A stretch of 5,077 nt of DNA, taken from an uncultured Granulicatella sp. (GTDB lineage Bacteria; Bacillota; Bacilli; Lactobacillales; Aerococcaceae). The stretch's first letter is position 1; the number at the start of each line of letters is the position of its first letter. Shown here one piece after another: positions 1 to 5,077 of the stretch. The notes beneath the pieces are model-generated. The model was given only the letters and a program-made list of their open reading frames with translations. It did not search any database and was not told the DNA's origin. The position numbers were made by a program, and so were the translations under genes. The stretch spans positions 1 through 5,077 of the forward strand of contig CAMYBO010000105.1 in assembly GCA_947254045.1 (NCBI GenBank). Reading direction: 5' to 3'.

Positions 1-56
1 GTGTTAAATTAATTAAATCATTACTAACTTTCTCCATTATAACAAGAGGACTAATA

Positions 57-85
57 TTTATTATTAGCTTATTGTATGATATACT
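57..85 (+). promoter_or_regulatory. Probable promoter of mreBCD (extended -10)
   Basis: A -10 hexamer TATACT at 80-85 matches TATAAT at five of six positions and carries a TG one base upstream (77-78), which makes it an extended -10. The -35 at the standard 17-nt spacing is TTTATT (57-62), only three of six against TTGACA, so the extended -10 would have to compensate. Transcription would start near position 92 and leave a leader of about 40 nt before the GTG at 135. The region is very AT-rich, so a chance match is possible, and further promoters may lie left of the window. Confidence 0.55.
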
Positions 86-101
86 ATACAAGGTATATTA
101 G

Positions 102-117
102 GTGTCGAACTTGACAC
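102..117 (+). promoter_or_regulatory. Small leader hairpin ahead of the mreB ribosome binding site
   Basis: GTGTC (102-106) and GACAC (113-117) are exact reverse complements around the six-base loop GAACTT. The hairpin ends three bases before the Shine-Dalgarno AAGGAGG (121-127). If the promoter at 57-85 is right, it lies inside the transcribed leader. No T-run follows, so it is not a terminator; it could affect mRNA stability or translation of mreB. Five base pairs is short and could arise by chance. Confidence 0.35.
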
Positions 118-120
118 GAA

Positions 121-127
121 AAGGAGG
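121..127 (+). promoter_or_regulatory. Shine-Dalgarno that fixes the mreB start at 135
   Basis: AAGGAGG at 121-127 is a near-perfect Shine-Dalgarno with a 7-nt spacer to the GTG at 135. It lies inside the longest in-frame reading from the GTG at 102, where it would encode Lys-Gly-Gly. This argues strongly that the real start is 135 and that the frame to its left is leader. Confidence 0.88.
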
Positions 128-134
128 ACCGTTT

Positions 135-1142
135 GTGGTTGCATTAAGTTTAAGAGCACAAAATATTGGTATTGATTTAGGAACTGCCAATACGATTGTT
201 TATCTTGAAAATGAAGGAATTGTGACACGTGAACCATCTGTAGTCGCAAAAAATATAGTTACTGAAGAAATTATCGCTGTTGGGCAAAATGCATTTGATA
301 TGATTGGGCGAACACCGGAAAATATTGTGGCTGTTAGACCTATGAAAGATGGCGTTATTGCTGATTATAATACAACAACAGCCATGTTAAAATATTTTGT
401 ACAATCAATTGTCGGTCGTTCATTCTTTAAACCGATTGTAATGATTTGTGTTCCAAGTGGAATTACAGACGTTGAAAAAAGAGCTGTATTAGATGCTACA
501 AAATATGCTGGTGCTAAAGAAGCTTATGTGGTTGAAGAGCCATTTGCAGCAGCTGTTGGAGCAGGATTACCTGTACAAGATCCAACCGGTAGTATGATTG
601 TCGATATTGGTGGTGGCACGACTGATGTAGCAACAATTTCATTGGGTGGAATTGTTAATAGTCAATCAATTCGTATCGGTGGCGATGAATTAAATGAAGC
701 CATTGTATTGCATGTGCGTAAAAAATACAATTTATTAATTGGTGAAAGAACTGCTGAAGATTTAAAAATTCAGTTAGGATCTGCTTCCGTAGAAAAATCT
801 TCTGCTTATGGAAGCATGCAAGTTCGTGGACGTGATATGGTTTCTGGTTTGCCAAGAATTATTGAAGTAGAAGCTGTGGAAATTGCTGAAGCAATGAGTG
901 AAATTATTACTCAAATTATTGATGCAGTTAGAGACGTTCTTGAACAAACACCACCTGAAATTGCATCTGATGTGATTGATCATGGAATCGTATTAACTGG
1001 TGGAGGGGCATTGTTAAGAAATCTAGCAGAAGTAATTTCTGACTATACTCAAGTTCCAGCGTTTGTCGCAAATGATCCACTAGATTGTGTAGCATTAGGA
1101 ACTGGAAAAATTTTAGCAAATCCATTATTAATGAAAAAATAA
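135..1142 (+). CDS. mreB: Rod shape-determining protein MreB (bacterial actin homologue)
   Basis: MreB is the ATP-binding actin-like protein that forms membrane-associated filaments under the cytoplasmic membrane and guides the elongation cell-wall machinery (MreC, MreD, RodA, PBPs). The product is 335 residues, the usual MreB length. The first phosphate-binding loop is DLGTAN at residues 14-19, the catalytic-side VEEP is at 133-136, the second phosphate loop DIGGGTTD is at 157-164, and the adenosine-motif [11 protein letters not shown] is at 287-297. The Phe-Phe at 97-98 lies where MreB carries its hydrophobic membrane-contact loop (inference). The start is GTG at 135, chosen by the AAGGAGG seven bases upstream; an in-frame GTG at 102 would add 11 residues but has no ribosome binding site. 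Adjacency to mreC and mreD supports MreB rather than the paralogues Mbl or MreBH. Intact. Confidence 0.97.
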   Translation: MVALSLRAQNIGIDLGTANTIVYLENEGIVTREPSVVAKNIVTEEIIAVGQNAFDMIGRTPENIVAVRPMKDGVIADYNTTTAMLKYFVQSIVGRSFFKPIVMICVPSGITDVEKRAVLDATKYAGAKEAYVVEEPFAAAVGAGLPVQDPTGSMIVDIGGGTTDVATISLGGIVNSQSIRIGGDELNEAIVLHVRKKYNLLIGERTAEDLKIQLGSASVEKSSAYGSMQVRGRDMVSGLPRIIEVEAVEIAEAMSEIITQIIDAVRDVLEQTPPEIASDVIDHGIVLTGGGALLRNLAEVISDYTQVPAFVANDPLDCVALGTGKILANPLLMKK

Positions 1143-1160
1143 TGAAAAGGAGACTGAACA

Positions 1161-2009
1161 GTGAATCCAATATTTTCGAACAAGAAATTAATTGGTTGGG
1201 TTTTAGGTGGAATTGTAACACTATTATTAATTACCTTTTCACTCACTGTTGGTAGTACAATCGTTTCGCAAGGTGTCAATGATGTGACAAATATTTTAGG
1301 ACGAATGCTTGCGTATCCTGCCAATAGTGTCAATGATTTTATGGAAAGTATTTCCAATTTAACAAATACTTATCAAGAAAATCAGACGTTAAAACAAAAA
1401 GTAGAAACAATCTATGAATTAGAAGTTCAATTAAATGACTTAAAAAAAGATAATGAAAAAATGAAGGAAGCGTTGAAGTTACAAGATACTTTAAACGATT
1501 ATACTTTAGTGAATGCAACAGTCATTGCAAGAAATCCAGATACTTGGAGAGATATTGTGACGATTAATAAAGGTTCAAATGATGGCTTAACTCCTCAAAT
1601 GTCTGTAATGAGTGATAATGGACTAGTAGGTAAAGTGTTAGATGTGAACCCCACAAGTGCTAGAGTAGCTTTATTATCAAACAATGATAATACATTAGTA
1701 CGTGTTGCAGCGATGATTCAAGGAGAAAAAGAATCTATTTACGGAACATTAACAGGATTTGACCATGAAAAAAATATTTTAATTATGAGTCAAATTCAAG
1801 CAACCCAGGAAATTAAAGTTGGAGATAAAGTGGTGACTTCTGGTTTAGGAGGAGTATCTCCTAGCTCATTATATATTGGTACTGTTGAAGAAGTAGCAAT
1901 GGATCGTTTTGGACTTTATAAAGAAGTTCGTATTAAACCAGCAGCTGATACAAATGATGTTCGTTATGTAACAGTGGTGAAGCGAACAAGTGAAAGTAGG
2001 ACTGAATAA
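1161..2009 (+). CDS. mreC: Rod shape-determining protein MreC
   Basis: MreC is a bitopic membrane protein that links the cytoplasmic MreB filament to penicillin-binding proteins outside the membrane. The 282-residue product has the family layout: a short basic N-terminus (KK at 8-9), one membrane segment at about 11-31, a predicted coiled coil at about 63-112 rich in Lys, Glu, Leu and Asn, then the beta-rich MreC domain at about 115-275. Typical features of that domain include ARNPDTWRDIVTINKGS (123-139), GLVGKV (154-159) and GDKVVTSGLGG (221-231). Translation starts at a GTG with AAAGGAGA (1146-1153) seven bases upstream, 18 nt after the mreB stop, so it is cotranscribed with mreB. It shares one base with mreD. 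Length is normal for the family and no damage is seen. Confidence 0.97.
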   Translation: MNPIFSNKKLIGWVLGGIVTLLLITFSLTVGSTIVSQGVNDVTNILGRMLAYPANSVNDFMESISNLTNTYQENQTLKQKVETIYELEVQLNDLKKDNEKMKEALKLQDTLNDYTLVNATVIARNPDTWRDIVTINKGSNDGLTPQMSVMSDNGLVGKVLDVNPTSARVALLSNNDNTLVRVAAMIQGEKESIYGTLTGFDHEKNILIMSQIQATQEIKVGDKVVTSGLGGVSPSSLYIGTVEEVAMDRFGLYKEVRIKPAADTNDVRYVTVVKRTSESRTE

Positions 2010-2593
2010 TGCATACTTCAAAACGTATTTATTGGTTGCCCATTTTGATGATGATTACTTTTTTAATTGATGGAGTGATGATGAATCATTTTTCAGCATT
2101 TTTTATGGAATCGGGTTATATACTTGTTCCAAGAATTGTTGTTATAACCTTAGTATTGTTTACTTTTATTATTGACCATTCGTCGATGTTTTGGTTTGCA
2201 ATATTAGTTGGGTTTATGTACGATAGTTACTACTCTGGGATATTGGGAGTTTATATGGCTATTTTTGCTGTAATTGTTAGAGTGATTGGTCATATTAGAG
2301 GAAAAATTAGTATTAATCCTTTCACACTAGGATTAGCATTAATTTTTTTACTAACTATTACTGAAACAGGAGTTTATATCATTTATCATTTAATTGGTGT
2401 TCAACATCTTACAGTACAACAATTTTTAGTTCAAAGACTTGGAGCTAGTTTAATTTTAAATATTGTATTGTATTACTTATTGTATATTCCTTTAAAAAAC
2501 TTCGCATTATGGGTGCAATCTGGTATTTCTCATGATAAAATTTCATTGAGAGCTGCTCGTAGAAATCAAGGAAATTCTTATCATTATCATTAA
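2009..2593 (+). CDS. mreD: Rod shape-determining protein MreD
   Basis: MreD is the integral-membrane member of the elongasome and works with MreC in activating elongation-specific wall synthesis. The 194-residue product is strongly hydrophobic, with membrane segments at roughly 9-26, 38-55, 60-76, 78-94, 105-128 and 143-163. The sequence GFMYDSYYSGILGVY (68-82) matches the conserved MreD stretch with an invariant-looking Tyr-Asp pair. The start ATG overlaps the mreC stop as TAATG and has only a weak Shine-Dalgarno (AGTAGG, 1995-2000), which suggests translational coupling to mreC. It is somewhat longer than many MreD proteins (about 160-175), owing to a hydrophilic basic tail from about 172 that ends YHYH. 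Membrane-segment limits were judged by eye. Confidence 0.95.
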   Translation: MHTSKRIYWLPILMMITFLIDGVMMNHFSAFFMESGYILVPRIVVITLVLFTFIIDHSSMFWFAILVGFMYDSYYSGILGVYMAIFAVIVRVIGHIRGKISINPFTLGLALIFLLTITETGVYIIYHLIGVQHLTVQQFLVQRLGASLILNIVLYYLLYIPLKNFALWVQSGISHDKISLRAARRNQGNSYHYH

Positions 2594-2597
2594 AACG

Positions 2598-2622
2598 AAG
2601 CCGGTTTAATCCGGCTTTTTTT
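2598..2622 (+). terminator. Intrinsic terminator of the mreBCD operon
   Basis: A perfect 7-bp stem AAGCCGG (2598-2604) / CCGGCTT (2611-2617) encloses the six-base loop TTTAAT. The T-run covers 2616-2622. The stem starts five bases after the mreD stop. This is a textbook Rho-independent terminator and separates mreBCD from the following yheA-yhaO-yhaN unit. Confidence 0.92.
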
Positions 2623-2627
2623 GTGTA

Positions 2628-2641
2628 CGAACATACGTGCG
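2628..2641. promoter_or_regulatory. Possible LexA (SOS) box upstream of yheA-yhaON
   Basis: CGAACATACGTGCG resembles the Bacillus-type LexA/DinR consensus CGAAC-N4-GTTCG. The left arm is perfect and the right arm reads GTGCG, with one mismatch. It lies six bases after the mreD terminator T-run and 31 bases before the -10 at 2673, so it would be centred about 50 nt upstream of the expected transcription start. The downstream genes encode an SbcCD-like DNA-processing pair, and the related yhaONM genes of B. subtilis are, to my recollection, in the LexA regulon. The mismatch falls in the conserved GTTC half and the position is upstream of the core promoter, so the call is tentative. Confidence 0.42.
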
Positions 2642-2648
2642 AAAAAAG

Positions 2649-2678
2649 TAGAAGAAATCATAAAAGTTATGTTATAAT
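2649..2678 (+). promoter_or_regulatory. Probable promoter of yheA-yhaO-yhaN
   Basis: A perfect TATAAT at 2673-2678 is preceded by TG at 2670-2671, giving the extended -10 TGTTATAAT. The best -35 is weak: TAGAAG at 2649-2654 with an 18-nt spacer, three of six against TTGACA. Transcription should start near 2685, leaving an unusually short leader of about 18 nt that just contains the ribosome binding site. Its place after a strong terminator fits an independent transcription start. Confidence 0.7.
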
Positions 2679-2688
2679 AAATGTGAAG

Positions 2689-2695
2689 AAGGAGG
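2689..2695 (+). promoter_or_regulatory. Shine-Dalgarno that selects among three tandem ATGs of yheA
   Basis: AAGGAGG at 2689-2695 is followed by three in-frame ATG codons at 2697, 2700 and 2703, with spacers of 1, 4 and 7 nt. Only the third has normal spacing, so 2703 is the favoured start. Using the first would add two Met residues. Confidence 0.85.
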
Positions 2696-2702
2696 TATGA
2701 TG

Positions 2703-3041
2703 ATGAGTAATTTATACGATACAGCGAATCAATTAGAACGTGAACTTCGTCAATCAGAAGAGTTTACTGCAGTGAAATCAGCTTTTGAAGCAGTTCAACA
2801 ATCTGAAGAAGCAAAAGCTTTATTTGAAGAGTTCCGTGACATGAATGGAAAATTCCTACAAAAACAAATGAATAGTGAAGAATTAACTGAAGAAGATACA
2901 ACTTATGCAAATGATTTATATCAAAAAGCAAGTTCTAATGAAGCTATTCAAACATTAATGCAAGCAGAGCAACGTTTAAATACGGTAATGCAAGATATTA
3001 ACCGCATTTTAACGACTTCATTACAAGAATTATATCAATAA
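2703..3041 (+). CDS. yheA: YlbF/YmcA-family protein, YheA-like
   Basis: This is a small, acidic, almost entirely helical cytoplasmic protein of 112 residues, rich in Glu, Gln and Leu, with no membrane segment. From memory of B. subtilis YheA (about 117 aa) it aligns over the full length: the N-terminal pattern YDxAxxLExxLRxSEEF (residues 5-21), then a central FEEFRDMNGKFLQKQM and a C-terminal EAEQR-like stretch (QAEQRLNTVMQDINRI). The family (com_ylbF/YmcA, DUF964) includes YlbF and YmcA, which with YaaT form the complex that modulates RNase Y and biofilm or sporulation control. The specific job of YheA-type members is not established. It precedes yhaO by 103 nt, with a stem-loop between. The start at 2703 is set by Shine-Dalgarno spacing. 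The symbol reflects homology only. Confidence 0.92.
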   Translation: MSNLYDTANQLERELRQSEEFTAVKSAFEAVQQSEEAKALFEEFRDMNGKFLQKQMNSEELTEEDTTYANDLYQKASSNEAIQTLMQAEQRLNTVMQDINRILTTSLQELYQ

Positions 3042-3053
3042 TTACATTGATCG

Positions 3054-3127
3054 AAACGGTCTTATTGATTTTTAGCCTATGAAATAAAATTCATAATGGA
3101 CTAGAAGTGAATAGACCGTTTTATTTT
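3054..3127 (+). terminator. Intercistronic stem-loop with T-rich tail, possible partial terminator
   Basis: AAACGGTCT (3054-3062) and AGACCGTTT (3113-3121) pair perfectly over 9 bp. Inside them is a second hairpin: TATGAA (3078-3083) / TTCATA (3090-3095) with loop ATAAAA, extended imperfectly by TAG/CTA (3073-3075, 3101-3103) and CC/GG. The outer stem runs into a T-rich tail at 3119-3127 broken by one A. The structure lies between the yheA stop and the yhaO ribosome binding site. No good promoter is seen after it, so complete termination would silence yhaO; a leaky terminator, attenuator or mRNA-processing or stability element is more likely. Confidence 0.55.
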
Positions 3128-3144
3128 ATAGATAAGGAGTTTTT

Positions 3145-4359
3145 ATGATTCGCTTTATTCATTGTGCCGATATACATTTAGGAAGCCCGTTTACTGGACT
3201 TCGACAAAAGAATAGTACGATTGCATTTCACGCAATAGAGGCTACTAAAAAAGCCTTTATAACGTTAATTGAAACTGCAATTGAATATCACGTTGATTTT
3301 ATATTAATTTCTGGAGATCTTTTTGATTCTAGTGTTCAACATATTCAGGAAAAACTTTTTCTAAAAGAACAATTTCAACGGTTAGCTCAAGAAGGGATTT
3401 ATACGTATTTAATTCATGGAAATCATGATTATGGACGATATACTGAAGAATGGAATAATGATTGGGTAAAAGTTTTTAAAAAGGAAGTTTCAACAGAAAT
3501 ATTGAAAACTTCTTCAGGAGAAAGTGTAGCTATTAGTGGATTTAGTTATGATACAAGATGGATAACAGAGTCAATGGCGGTGCAATTTCCAATGAAAAAT
3601 GCATTAGTGGATTATCATATTGGAATGTACCATGGTCAAACTCGTACATCATCAGAGTCATCGGTAGCATATGCTCCATTCAAAGTGAGTGATTTAGAAA
3701 AACTTCATTATGATTATTGGGCATTGGGACATATTCACCGAGCTATGGATTTAGATGCTAATGGAAAGATTGCTTACTCTGGAACGATTCAAGGTCGGAG
3801 TTTTAAAGAAACACGTGAAAAAGGGTTTTATGTTATTACTTTACATAAAAATTTACCAATGACTAGACAATTTGTTACTTGTAATCCAATTGAATGGATG
3901 GAAATAGAATTTTTAATGGAAGAAGCTTATTCTATAGAACAGATTGTGTCATACCTTTATAGAGAAATTTCAATTCAAAAATGGGATGTTGATAAAACTT
4001 ATTTATTAAAATTTGTTTTAATAGTGGATAGAGGATTTAATCAAACATGGTTGAAATTAATCGAAGAGATACTTCAAAAGGAAATTTCAAAAAAATATGA
4101 AAAATTACACTTAATAGAAATTGATGTCGAATTTAAAAAAGTTAAAACAAATAGTCAACTAAATATTGAATGGTTAGAAAGTGAAGATAGTCATCAAAAA
4201 AGATTACAACAAATTCAAAATATTGCCATGCAACATACGTTATTAGCGAAATATTTTTCAAAAGAAATGCATAGCGAAACATTTCATCATAAAATCATTC
4301 AGAAGGCAAAATTTTTAATCGAAATGAATATGGAAGAGGGTGATGAAAATGTACATTAA
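3145..4359 (+). CDS. yhaO: YhaO-like metallophosphoesterase, SbcD/Mre11-family DNA exonuclease subunit
   Basis: This is a predicted Mn-dependent nuclease subunit of a DNA-processing complex, partnered by the ATPase encoded next. The N-terminal calcineurin-like phosphoesterase domain (about 1-235) carries every metal-site motif expected of SbcD/Mre11: DIH (Asp9, His11), GDLFD (Asp58), GNHD (Asn93, His94), YHG (His163) and GHIH (His196, His198). YSGTIQGRSF (211-220) follows, as in YhaO proteins. The C-terminal part (about 250-404) is more variable and charged, in the position of the capping and ATPase-binding region. Length, 404 aa, is normal for YhaO. The ATG has TAAGGAG (3133-3139) five bases upstream. 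The last 11 bp overlap yhaN, indicating coupled translation. Bacillus YhaO is called a putative DNA-repair exonuclease; the biochemical activity here is inferred from intact motifs. Confidence 0.95.
   Translation: MIRFIHCADIHLGSPFTGLRQKNSTIAFHAIEATKKAFITLIETAIEYHVDFILISGDLFDSSVQHIQEKLFLKEQFQRLAQEGIYTYLIHGNHDYGRYTEEWNNDWVKVFKKEVSTEILKTSSGESVAISGFSYDTRWITESMAVQFPMKNALVDYHIGMYHGQTRTSSESSVAYAPFKVSDLEKLHYDYWALGHIHRAMDLDANGKIAYSGTIQGRSFKETREKGFYVITLHKNLPMTRQFVTCNPIEWMEIEFLMEEAYSIEQIVSYLYREISIQKWDVDKTYLLKFVLIVDRGFNQTWLKLIEEILQKEISKKYEKLHLIEIDVEFKKVKTNSQLNIEWLESEDSHQKRLQQIQNIAMQHTLLAKYFSKEMHSETFHHKIIQKAKFLIEMNMEEGDENVH
4336..4344 (+). promoter_or_regulatory. Ribosome binding site of yhaN inside the yhaO end
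   Basis: GAGGGTGAT at 4336-4344 is complementary to the 16S rRNA tail (compare AGGAGGTGAT). Its purine core GAGGG ends eight bases before the ATG at 4349. A second in-frame ATG at 4343 overlaps this site and would add Met-Lys; only two bases separate it from the core, so 4349 is preferred. Confidence 0.7.
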
Positions 4360-5077
4360 TCGGATAGAAATTTTTGGTTATGGTAAGTGGTCAAATGTAC
4401 GAATGGATTTTCATCATCAATTGCAACTATTTCAAGGGAAAAATGAATCTGGAAAATCTACCTTGCGTTCTTTTATTCAGCATGTTTTATTTGGTTTTCC
4501 AAAGAAAGTTGCTGGAAAATATCCTTATGAACCTCAAAATGGAGGAATGATGGGAGGCAAAATTTGGGTAGAAGAAACGGAAGAAGGTTCTCTTTTTATA
4601 GAACGTTATATTAAAAATGGGAAAATATGTTTTTGTTGTGAAACTGCTTCAGGAAAAAGTTTATCAGAGGAAAGATGGAAACAATTACTGTTTCAAATGG
4701 ATGAAAAACAATATGCACAAGTCTTTGGATTTAATAAAGAGCAATTAGATCAATTTCAATTCTCTTCAAAACAGGAAATGGATCAGTTTTTGTATAGTGT
4801 TAGTTTAACAGGTAGTGAAGAGTGGATGAAATTATCTACAAAATTACAAAAGCAAGCAGAATCAATTTTTACACCTAAAGCTGTTAAAAGAGTGATAAAC
4901 CAGCAATTACAACAATTAGATTTACAAATGTTGAAAATAGAAGAGTCAGCACAAAACAATGAATTATATGAAGAAACAGTCCAAAAATCTGAAAAGATTA
5001 AGCAAAAAATTCAAACTCTTTCACAAATGATTCAACATAAGCAAGAAAAAGAAAGAAACCTTCAATTATTACAATCT
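4349..5077 (+). CDS. yhaN: YhaN-like AAA ATPase, SbcC/Rad50-type (5' part, runs off the window)
   Basis: The open frame continues to the window edge without a stop, giving the first 243 residues of a protein that in YhaN relatives is roughly 900-1000 residues long. The N-terminus INRIEIFGYGKW (3-14) is the usual SbcC/RecF/Rad50 opening strand. The Walker A loop GKNESGKS is at 30-37, followed by HVLFGFP (45-51). Residues 110-150 resemble the Rad50/SbcC lobe (a QVFGFNKEQLDQF-like stretch at 124-136), and from about 185 the chain becomes a Gln/Lys/Glu-rich coiled coil. Walker B and signature motifs would be in the missing C-terminal lobe. It overlaps yhaO by 11 bp, so the two proteins are probably made together and form an SbcCD-like complex. 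Cysteines 94, 96 and 97 form an unusual cluster. In relatives the exoribonuclease gene yhaM often follows. Confidence 0.94.
   Translation, partial: MYINRIEIFGYGKWSNVRMDFHHQLQLFQGKNESGKSTLRSFIQHVLFGFPKKVAGKYPYEPQNGGMMGGKIWVEETEEGSLFIERYIKNGKICFCCETASGKSLSEERWKQLLFQMDEKQYAQVFGFNKEQLDQFQFSSKQEMDQFLYSVSLTGSEEWMKLSTKLQKQAESIFTPKAVKRVINQQLQQLDLQMLKIEESAQNNELYEETVQKSEKIKQKIQTLSQMIQHKQEKERNLQLLQS

Noticed and set aside
36..44. A minus-strand extended -10 (TGTTATAAT read from 44 to 36) suggesting a divergent promoter
   Set aside because: No acceptable -35 is present at the right distance and no minus-strand gene can be seen to the left; AT-rich sequence yields such matches easily.
3..101. An open frame from the left edge to the TAG at 99-101 that would encode a hydrophobic tail of an upstream gene
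   Set aside because: It is only 32 codons of very AT-rich sequence, whose hydrophobic look follows from composition, and a probable mreB promoter lies within it. The sequence to the left would be needed to decide.
64..1357. Minus-strand open frames at 64-249, 655-855, 774-983, 928-1221 and 1049-1357
   Set aside because: They lie opposite or across the ends of the well-supported mreB and mreC, have no ribosome binding sites I could identify and give no recognisable protein, so they are shadows.
3092..3097. CATAAT at 3092-3097 as a -10 for yhaO
   Set aside because: It matches five of six bases but has no TG extension and only TTTTTA at the -35 position; it is better explained as part of the inner hairpin arm.
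3126..3133. TATAGA at 3127-3132 as a -10 for a separate yhaO promoter
   Set aside because: It directly abuts the yhaO Shine-Dalgarno, so a start from it would remove the ribosome binding site, and no -35 fits.
1..5077. Search for an undescribed defence, toxin or mobile system
   Set aside because: All six genes belong to recognised families (MreB, MreC, MreD, YlbF/YmcA-type, YhaO, YhaN). There are no repeats, composition breaks or cargo genes to suggest a new system.

Overview
The window comes from an AT-rich Bacillota (low-GC Gram-positive) chromosome. Gene content, strong AGGAGG-type Shine-Dalgarno sequences, TG-extended -10 promoters and protein similarity all point that way. The proteins read most like those of Lactobacillales (Enterococcus/Carnobacterium-like), but the family cannot be fixed from the sequence alone. 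All genes lie on the + strand and none looks broken. No mobile element, tRNA, rRNA or CRISPR array is visible.

Region 1 (1-2622) is the cell-shape operon mreB-mreC-mreD. It begins with a short AT-rich leader holding a probable extended -10 promoter, several small dyads and a 5-bp hairpin just before the mreB ribosome binding site. MreB (335 aa from the GTG at 135) is the actin-like filament. MreC (282 aa) is the periplasm-facing scaffold. MreD (194 aa) is the polytopic membrane partner. Together they position the elongation peptidoglycan machinery. The genes are tightly packed: an 18-nt gap separates mreB and mreC, and mreC and mreD share one base. The operon closes with a strong intrinsic terminator. 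The minCD genes that follow mreD in Bacillus are absent here.

Region 2 (2623-5077, running off the right edge) is a second transcription unit: a YheA-like YlbF/YmcA-family protein (112 aa), a YhaO/SbcD-like metallophosphoesterase (404 aa) and the N-terminal 243 codons of a YhaN/SbcC/Rad50-like ATPase. yhaO and yhaN overlap by 11 bp, as expected for subunits of one DNA-processing nuclease complex. A probable promoter (extended -10 TGTTATAAT) lies in the 109-nt gap after the mreD terminator. Just upstream of it is a 14-bp site that closely resembles the Gram-positive LexA (SOS) box, which fits a DNA-repair role. Between yheA and yhaO sits a 68-nt imperfect stem-loop followed by a T-rich tract. 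It may act as a partial terminator or processing signal that sets the level of yhaON relative to yheA.

The non-coding stretches are 1-134, 2594-2702 and 3042-3144. None exceeds 300 bases, and each is described below. The gene content is conventional. The points most worth a second look are the LexA-like site, the intercistronic stem-loop and the dyads in the mreB leader.
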